Assembly: GCA_032622095.1 (NCBI GenBank)
Contig: CP136063.1
Span: 215,651,982 to 215,715,981, forward strand
DNA: 64,000 nucleotides
Reading direction: 5' to 3'
DNA from: Siphonodentalium dalli
Taxonomy: Eukaryota; Mollusca; Scaphopoda; Gadilida; Siphonodentaliidae
In this document: piece by piece, positions 56,125 to 64,000 of the stretch
Position numbering within the stretch: position 1 is the stretch's first letter
Layout of the letters: each line of letters starts with the position of its first letter
Notes under the pieces: generated by a model
Databases searched by the model: none
Told to the model about the DNA's origin: nothing
The model's input: the letters and a program-made list of their open reading frames with translations, nothing else
Made by a program: the position numbers and the translations under genes

Positions 56125-56430
56125 AAAATAACGGACCTTCGGAATAACGAACCTTCGGAATAACGGACCATCGTCATAACTTGCAGTTGTCGTTTCGAGG
56201 TTTCGAGGGTCCGCTATTCCGAAAGGTTTCATCCAATATTTGTAAGTGGAACTATATTCCACCGATAGTATCCAACAGTATTTTATTATGTTTATCATGC
56301 GTAATATATATCTATAAATCTCTCCAGTCACACGGATTGTGTTCGTAAAGTGTACTTTCGGACCTTCGGAATAGCGGACCTTCGGAATAACCGACCTTCG
56401 GAATAGCGGACCTTCGGAACAATGACCCGC
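56125..56430. mobile_element. Foldback element of CCTTCGGAATAGCGGA units
   Basis: ~16-bp units (GGACCTTCGGAATARC) occur three times at the left and four to five times at the right end, with a complementary GGTCCGCTATTCCGAAAGG at about 56208-56226. Confidence 0.75.
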
Positions 56431-56682
56431 CCCCCTAAACTTTGACCCAGTGGCAGTGGGTACACTTGGACCCAAAATATTTGCTGTTAGCATCATTTTT
56501 TTCCTGACCAGTACATATTAGGGTACATGCAAATACCAAGAAGTTGAGCAGTGGACTAATATAAAACATAAACCCATTTTGAATGACAAAATGTGACATC
56601 ATCTTGCCCTCTGAGTCTTTTAGGCCAGTCACTGGTTACCAAAACCATGTTATTTTGTATAGGATGATAGACCACATACATT

Positions 56683-58123
56683 ATGGCAAGCCAAACCGCT
56701 ATTTAATATTAATTTTACTTAAGTAAAATAAAATGACACTTTATTTCACTTAAGTAAAATAAAGTGTCATTTTATTTTACTTAAGTGAAATAAAGCGCCA
56801 TCTACATGGTTTTATTTTACTTAAGTAAAATAAAATGACACTTTATTTTACTTAAGTAAAATAAAATGACATTTTATTTTACTTAAGTAAAATAAAAATG
56901 CACACTAATTTTACTTAAGTGAAATAAAATTACCATTATGTTACGCCCTTTTTTTATTTTACTTAAGTAAAAAAGAATTTTACTTAAGTGAAATAAAACA
57001 CAGTTTTTATTTAACTTAAGTAAAATTCTTTTTTACTTAAGTAAAATAAATGAACATTTGGGTTTATTTCACTTAAGTGAAATAAACGCCATCTACCGGT
57101 CATCGATAGATGTCATTTATTTTACTTAAGTAAAATAAAATGCAACCAGGTGTTAAGAGTTATTAATGATTCCCCCCAGTCAGTTTAGAGACCAACGCCA
57201 AATCCCACCAAACCACATGTGACCTTGTTATAAGGACAGCGAGTGTTTTATGATATTATAGATGACAGAATGAGATTAGCACCAACCTCATGCAATAAAA
57301 TTGAGAACATTCCACGTACACCCCCTGCCATTACCGCAATAATCAGAGAAAACTGCTAAAATGTGTGATGCGTTTGTGTTTGATGCTTATTGTGCTGAGA
57401 ACGAGATATAATCACTTATCATACTCTTTTAAATATCAGATTTATGGAGGCATGGACCTAGTACGAGTGTTAATTGCTTCAAATGTGCTTGCTGCAGCGA
57501 GCGAGACCATTGGTGAATTGATATAGCAAACATTATGCCGACATTCCAAGTTCGGAGATGCGGTACAATAGTTGGTGACCACCAGCTGTGGCCGGCTGCA
57601 GCTTTTTGTCAAACTCCATAGTTTGGCTTTCTGTAGCTTTCTACTGCGCATGCCTAGCCGGCTACGACTGTAGTAATACAAAACGGGATATAACTTTCTC
57701 ACGAACATGAACAGCACTCCAGGCGCACGTGCCAAGGGAGCAATTATTAGTTTGCAAGATGACTCCCATAGTGGGCGCTTTATTTCACTTAAGTGAAATA
57801 AACGCCATCTACCGGTCATCGATAGATGTCATTTATTTTACTTAAGTAAAATTAACGCATTATTTTACTTAAGTAGAATTCTTTTTTACTTAAGTAAAAT
57901 AAAGGTCATTTTTTATTTTACTTAAGTAAAAAAGAATTCTACTTAAGTTAAAACATGGTTAATTTTACTTAAGTAAAATTCTTTTTTACTTAAGTAAAAT
58001 AAAAAATGACCGTTATTTCACTTAAGTGAAATAAAATGACATTTTATTTCACTTAAGTAAAATAAAGTGTAATTTTATTTTACTTAAGTAAAATTAATAT
58101 TAAATAGCGGTTTGGCTTGCCAT
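56683..58123. mobile_element. 1.44-kb element with arrays of TTTTACTTAAGTAAAA palindromes
   Basis: Ends ATTATGGCAAGCCAAACCGC and complement (GCGGTTTGGCTTGCCATAAT). The left array (56712-57140) has 13 and the right array (57781-58100) 11 copies of a 10-16-bp palindrome centred on CTTAAG, as TTTTACTTAAGTAAAA, TTTCACTTAAGTGAAA or mixed. The core 57141-57780 is unique sequence without a supported gene. Confidence 0.92.
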
Positions 58124-58854
58124 AATACATATGCTATCAAACAATCACTGACATACTGCCCAGTCAATTAGGATGCCACATGGGGTGCATTGGCAAACAA
58201 ACATGAACACTGAATGTGCACATGCAACATTAGAATTGTGAGGTGAGTGTAATAGGCTAAAATGGAATCCCAATACACAATGCATAGTTTTATTATTATC
58301 TCAGAAATGTTTCAATGTTGGCAAAACGATGGGAAGCAGATACCTATATGGGAACTGTATTTTTCATAATTTTTCTTCCGAGCATGCTACTACCATTCCA
58401 CTCTTTTTGAGTTGTATTAATGTTCGAATATTTTAAATAGTAATTGCTAGTAAGAACCAGGCTGATATAATTTTGTTTCATATCATTCTGATTTATTTAA
58501 TAATTGGGGGGGGGGGGGGTGACATACTTGAAAAACTAAATATTTCCACCCTAGCTGCAGCACAGATACATCTGCATGGATATGATAGAATGCTTCAAAA
58601 TATTCAATACATACGGAAGGAGCAAATATATTAACACAGACCACTGAATCCAAGAACCAGAGGCCATAACTGCAATCTTTATCTAGAGGGGACAACCAGA
58701 GATTCAAGGAAGAATACTTTTCGTCAGAGAGTTGTGGATCCCTGGGTCAAACCAACTAACTATTAATGCAGAAGAGCTAGTCAACTAAATTACTCAAAAA
58801 TCAACTCGACGAATATTGGAAAGAATAGGAGATGAAGTACGTGGCTAGAGGGTC
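58124..58854. other. Gene-free stretch with poly-G
   Basis: A G run of about 14 at 58506-58519. Nothing else supported. Confidence 0.4.
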
Positions 58855-59035
58855 TCCGTTGGGAGGTGTCCACCTTGGAGATTTCCAACTGCACCCCCCT
58901 TTAAATCAGACAAAATACAAGTTTTGCATAATTCCATTTGGACATAATTCCCCTTTGCACCTCAGTGCTCAGGCCTAATAACCTATATATTCATAAATAA
59001 TGGTTCTATGTACCCGGTATGGGAACATTCAGATA
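58855..59035 (-). repeat. Inverted copy of the 17.9-18.1 kb repeat
   Basis: CTGCACCCCCCTTTAAATCA, TTTTGCATAATTCCATTTGG, GCTCAGGCCTAATAACCTA. Confidence 0.75.
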
Positions 59036-59807
59036 TATATGAAACTGAAAATTGAATAAATTATAACATCTGGTGGTCTAACTCCAGACAATGTAATGCA
59101 CAAGGCTACGGACAAGAGACCAGGACACACCGGGTCGACCATTGTTGTTCGCCCCGGGTTGAGAAAGTTTTGAAAACTAAACAAGAAAATCGCAAAATTC
59201 AATAGCATCTAGACTGGCCTCAGGCTTTCCTAATGTTGGAAATTTCAAACATCATTCTCTCCCCGTGGCAGTGTTAAAAATAATTTGACTGGCCATGGGG
59301 GAGGGACCAGGACACAAGCTTTCCCATATTTCCAAGTGTTGGAAATGTCCAACCATGTACCTTCATTTTAAAGATTAACGTACTTTGTCCAACTTGACAC
59401 CCCCCCCCCCAGGTGGAAAATTTCCAGCTGATGACCATTTCCGTCCAAAATTTTGACAAAAAGTAGGAAAATATGCAAATATTGGTCCAAAAGCAATAAA
59501 TTCCACCAATAAATTGTTTGAAAATCAAACTACAAGAACATTTTCAAACTATAGTCGGTGTGAAATTTCCAATTAATGTGTCAGGTATGAAATTTCCAAC
59601 TGTTTTTCCTATCGCCACGCTCAGGCTGAGGAGGGTGAGACTTGATTATAAAGCTAAGCTAGGCTTGACAAGTTCTCGGACGAGGCATGCGCTAGACTCA
59701 AACATATAGGGCCTGAATTTTGGTGAATTCGGTGAACCAGACACAGAAGACATGGCCATGTCCATAGTGTCACAAGCCAGCTCATTGTCACCATGCATCC
59801 AGCTTTT

Positions 59808-60118
59808 TAAAACTTTCAGTTGGGTACCGTACTACCCAGCTTTTATAAAATTTACAATTGGGTACCCAGCTTTGTGAGCAGTCAATCTGTGGCACCTATG
59901 TCCAATGCATACAATTCTTCTCCGCTATTATTTTCAAGCATCGTGACGAATAGACACCATAATTCATATATATATATACAAATTTAACAGGTTCATTTCG
60001 CAATCAACAGACTGCAATCACGAATTAAATCACGCTCTGTTTGAGATTTCATAAAGCTGGTTACCCAAATGTAAATTTTACAAAAGCTGGGTACCCAACT
60101 GAAAATTTAAAAAAGCTG
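59808..60118. mobile_element. ~310-bp foldback element with GGGTACCCAGCTTT units
   Basis: Left: AGCTTTTTAAAACTTTCAGT, TGGGTACC, CCCAGCTTTTATAAAATTTA; right: complementary AAAGCTGGGTACCCAACTGA and AAAAAAGCTG. Confidence 0.85.
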
Positions 60119-61060
60119 AACGAAAGGGGTGACATTGACCATTTCAGCTCCACGAACAGCATAAGTAGTTTAGTTGTCATTTTGGAAGCCACCTTGAGTA
60201 ATTTGGTCATTAAACACCTTATTGTGACACATTTAAGATAGATAAAAACAATAAACACCTCTCATGCCAAAGATAGTTACAGTTTACTTGCAAAAAATGG
60301 TTCAAACATGAGAAGAGATTTTTGCCGATATTTATGTCACATTTGTGAGAGTGAAATCCAATATTTCTGGTAATGTTTTGTTACAATAGTTAGTAACAAT
60401 GTTAGTATTCAATGTATAGAAGGCAGAATAGCCAATTTCATTCATCAACCACAAATTGTAAGCGATTCCAGGACACACTGGGGCAATATCTACCATTTTC
60501 CATATTTTGGCGGCCATTTTGGTGGCCATTTTGATCCAAAGTAACAACTTTTGTTCCTATGAATTGGAGTATCCATGTATAATGGTATTCCTCACTTACA
60601 TTCCACAGTTGTGCTCATTCTTTGTTGAAATTTGAACAGAAACCCAATTGTGATTTTTTGGTGAAATTTTATACCGCATTCTGTATAATCAAACTTTTGA
60701 GGGAACGGAGGGGGCTAGGACCCCAATAATTGCTTTTTTCATTTCCCCAATGATTAGTTAATATAAAACTATAAAAAATAAGGTCACAATCCTCAACCAG
60801 TTCCAAACAGCAGAAACTGATCAAGAAGACATGAGTGAAAAATAGTCCTATTTTCTACTTCCGGTGGCCATTTTGGCGGCCATTTTGAATATATGAAATT
60901 TATTTATACATCTCAATAAGGACTACTCAACTATCAATAGAATAACATATCGCACGACTTAATATCTCATAAACTGCCCGAGTGATTGCGAATTAAAATT
61001 TATCAAGTCAGATATTCAATTTTGGCGGCCATCTTGGATTCAATGGCCTCGAAACATGTG
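60119..61060. other. Gene-free stretch with clustered AAAATGGC/GGCGGCCAT motifs
   Basis: TTTTGGCGGCCATTTTGG-type motifs at 60507-60535, 60860-60890 and 61020-61035, similar to those in 37.8-42.8 kb. No gene. Confidence 0.5.
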
Positions 61061-62280
61061 AACATTGACTACCTATATGCATCCATGTGCTCGTGGAATG
61101 TTATAGAAAACTGCCCTGGTCTATGTTCTCGTGGAAAATAATGAAAACATCGGTATTGTTCATAGTTTAATCACGTTATGCATGCGTAAGTTCACACACT
61201 GTACTTTTTCAGATATATCTTCAAAATAAACGAAAAATCATATCATCGGTGTCACTTTAAGAAAAATATCGAGTCAGGTGCCCATGTGACGCTATCTACG
61301 CAGACACTTGTTATATTCAGTTCGAATGAAACTGAGTTTGAGAAGATACATACAGTTTTAGTATTAATTTTGAGAGAAATATTTCCCCTACCCCCAATAA
61401 GGATTTTATCGCAAAAAATCACAGTAGTTTTATAAAAATCGCTATAAAATGAAAAAGCCCCCACGCCCGAGTGGCAAACAAGCAGAAAAATGTGTGAAAT
61501 ACATCCCTCTATCGGAAAAACATAGTCGGCTAAAATCCGCACAGGGGGGGGGGGGGGGGGGGGTGGCCATATGGTAGCTCAAGGTCTAAAGGTATCATAA
61601 TATAACTCCTGAAATAATGTACGGTAAGAACCGGTTGAACTTTTTTTTCACCTGAAGTGGGTTGTTCAGCGCATGTATTAATCATCGGTTAAGTGCATGA
61701 CCCGAATTTTATATATATAAAAAAAATAGAAGTTTCTTCACGGTGGAATACCAACGCATACCGTACCGCATACCAACCGTATCAATGCGGTACGAAATTC
61801 TTTTAGTATGGAAGTGAGGTTCGTGTATTTTATCCGGGTCAGAGGTTAAGAATTCAGGAAGAAGATTACCCGATTGGTTCTGATAAAGTTGTATTCAACA
61901 AGTTCTAGTGCTTGTTTTGGCTAATTTTTCTCCACTTTTCACAGGTAACAGTTCCATAAAACAAATACCAATATAAATGTCTACACTTTTTTAATGTTAT
62001 CAATTTGAACATGTTGTCAGTTTGTGTTGTATTTTTGTGGAAATTACGCTTGAATATTGACAACTAATTCTCACTCACAAATGACAAAATGGCTGGCGTG
62101 AGGCGTTGTCCCTTCAAATGAAACTCTCGGAAAAACATCCATGTTAAAGATACGGTGTGTGTACTGTTAAAATATACAGAAAATGTGTACATAATATCAT
62201 TGTTCTTGCAAAGAGATGAATATTTTTCAATCCAGTTAGTATTTTCTCCTATTAAACCAAAATATGGTAATACATAGGAA
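61061..62280. other. Gene-free stretch with a long G run
   Basis: A run of about 19 G at 61545-61563; otherwise AT-rich sequence. Confidence 0.4.
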
Positions 62281-62284
62281 TACA

Positions 62285-63276
62285 GCCTACAGGAGAAGTC
62301 GGCCCCATAGGGCCATACAAGTCGGCCCCATGCGAAGACGGCCCCAGAGAAGTCGGCCGCATATATAACAGCACCATTGTTTAAAATCATTCTTTATTTA
62401 TGATATTATATATGAAACTGATACGGTAATAATGCAGTCTGTTGGTGGTTGTTGATTGGCTGGTTGCTCTAAGGAACATAACAAATTAAGTTCTAGTGCT
62501 GCCAACGATTCATCGTGATTTCGATGTATTGCGATACGCTTTCACGAGATACACAAATATCACAATTTTAGGTCATTGGAAGTGAAAATAACCCATATTT
62601 ACTGTGCTTTTTTAGCAGTTTATGTATAAAATCCTCGCAAAACATGATTTTTGCGTATCACGATATTTATTATATGACTGAATATTCTTCCCTAAATACC
62701 ACAATTGTTTGACGATCTAATCCAAATCGTCGGATCACACTTAGTGAGATTTCCCCAGATCAAATCAGATCACACTCCTACGGAAATTGTCGGGAGGTGC
62801 GATTAACGACGACAGACTATCCGTTGAAAATTAAACTGCTGAAGTGAAAACAATCGGTAATTTAAATCAGATTAAATTTCTATTATTGTAAACTGTGCGT
62901 CATATAATAAACCTTTTATCACAGCAGTGAGTTGACCCGTGACGTCGCATCTCGTCTCGTTGAGGTGGGCAGATTGCCGGATCAAACTCTCTGCTTGCGG
63001 CAGCTCATTTGATCCAGCAATCTGTCCACCTCAACTCGACTTGACACTGCGACACGGATCAACACACTGTTGTGATAATATGTATGTATCGTATTGTTGG
63101 TCATGTATCGTATCGTGACAAAGTGTATCGTTGCAGCCCTACTAAGTTCACAATGAAGTAGCCAACATAAACACTAACTCAATCAAATTAAGCCGATTTA
63201 ATCGCTTCTAATTTATGGGGCCGACTTCTCTGGGGCCGTCTTCGTGCGGGGCCGACTTCGTGCAGGGCCGACTTCT
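62285..63276. mobile_element. GGAGAAGTCGGCCCC element with nested hAT-like MITE
   Basis: Outer inverted repeats: GGAGAAGTCGGCCCCATAGG ... GACGGCCCCAGAGAAGTCGG (62290-62350), complemented at 63218-63276. Nested 62505-63145: ends GTGCTGCCAACGATTCATCG and ATCGTTGCAGCCCTACT, internal TATTGCGATACG/CGTATCGTGAC blocks, flanked by AAGTTC on both sides, resembling hAT MITE ends and an 8-bp target duplication with mismatches. Confidence 0.75.
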
Positions 63277-63979
63277 CCAGATACCATACATAGGTCTAGA
63301 TGCACCAAATTATGTGGTTTACAACCAATGTATAATGTGCGCAAATCTAAATAAGGAAATGATGCAATGACTCTGCTAATTAGTGATGTTCCGATAATGA
63401 AAAAGCCCATCGGACTGATTTCCGATAACTGGAGGCACAATCGGCCGATTCCGATGTTTATATATATTGTGCGTTTCTTGAACTTTCTTCCCATAATGGA
63501 CCTATATACACTCATTGCACTCCCTATCCCGGTATAGTTTCAAAGCCAAATACATCAAAGAAATATATACACACTGTCGCGAAAGTATTTCCACCGACGT
63601 CAGTTATGCGTTGCCTTTTATGTATACCGATTGTTTTGACAAAGAGATCAAAGGTGCCGACTCAGAGTAACTTATGACCATGTGTGGAACACTTGTACGC
63701 AGTGTAAAAGTCTTGATTGAATACTTGTAAGTTGCGACAATGTATGGAATGGTGATGATTATTAACTAAATTTAGATTGATGGATAATAATTGCTGTCAT
63801 ATTTGTCTGAGATTTTCCAAATTCCTATTGGTCACACCTTTTGTCTTTTAACAACTGGGAAGCTTTTATAGTTCTGACTACTCAATTTCTGTTTCGTGAG
63901 GCCGTCCCCAAGTTCAATGTCGAGCTAAGCATATTTCATTGTGTATGCTGTAATTTATAATGAGAGCATCACTATAACA

Positions 63980-64000
63980 ATGGCGACTTGCGGAGCGAAA
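63980..64000 (+). CDS. Possible start of a first coding exon at the window edge
   Basis: ATG at 63980 in a good context (AACAATGG) opens a frame, MATCGAK, that runs off the window. A CTTTTATAG stretch lies about 115 bp upstream. Evidence is only the start context and open frame. Confidence 0.25.

Noticed and set aside
61545-61563. Poly-G run as a designed or functional element
   Set aside because: Runs of G/C also occur at 17995, 58506 and 59401; these are simple homopolymers, possibly partly sequencing-length artefacts.

Overview
This is 64 kb of metazoan, probably marine-invertebrate, nuclear DNA. The host assignment rests on a LITAF-type gene with three coding exons and canonical GT/AG splice sites, on very long introns packed with inverted-repeat transposons, satellites, a tRNA-like SINE and 5S-rRNA-like repeats, and on non-LTR and KDZ transposon relics. 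The species cannot be named from the sequence.

Region 1 (1 to about 10.47 kb) is the right-hand part of an integrated midsize DNA virus/transposon of the Polinton (Maverick)/adintovirus kind; its left part lies outside the window. A leftward block carries a PX-like basic protein, a packaging ATPase, an unknown protein and a family-B DNA polymerase. The polymerase reading frame is broken twice (stop at 4992-4994, frameshift near 3700). A 186-bp near-perfect inverted repeat (5937-6330) forms a bidirectional promoter and gives the polymerase ORF and a divergent zinc-knuckle gene the same first 32 residues. To its right are two duplicated cassettes, each a divergent pair of small intronless genes around a shared TATA-type promoter. 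The non-coding parts of the cassettes are nearly identical, but the four proteins look unrelated. One of them resembles an OTU fold lacking the catalytic Cys.

The most striking observation is that all four cassette genes end in a canonical metazoan replication-dependent histone mRNA 3' stem-loop (GGCCCTTTTCAGGGCC, with one GGTCC variant), 14-23 nt after the stop codon. On the rightward genes a purine-rich, U7-target-like element follows 12-14 nt later. This suggests an element that uses the host's S-phase, poly(A)-independent histone mRNA pathway.

Region 2 (10.5-12.7 kb) holds a 213-bp palindrome of 30-bp repeats, a ~395-bp tandem repeat and the LITAF upstream region. Region 3 (12.75-48.27 kb) is the LITAF-like gene, coding exons 12751-13069, 43414-43660 and 48151-48265 (226 aa), with introns of 30.3 and 4.5 kb. 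Intron 1 contains a ~163-bp satellite with YY1-like cores, many MITEs (two with 9-10-bp target duplications like Mutator elements), 5S-like repeats, a LINE ORF1, a KDZ transposase fragment, a candidate nested gene with a TTGCGT array and TATA box, and a ~4.7-kb imperfect inverted repeat. Region 4 (48.3-64 kb) is intergenic, with a broken non-LTR reverse transcriptase and many foldback elements, including one built from about two dozen TTTTACTTAAGTAAAA-type palindromes. A possible first coding exon starts at 63980.
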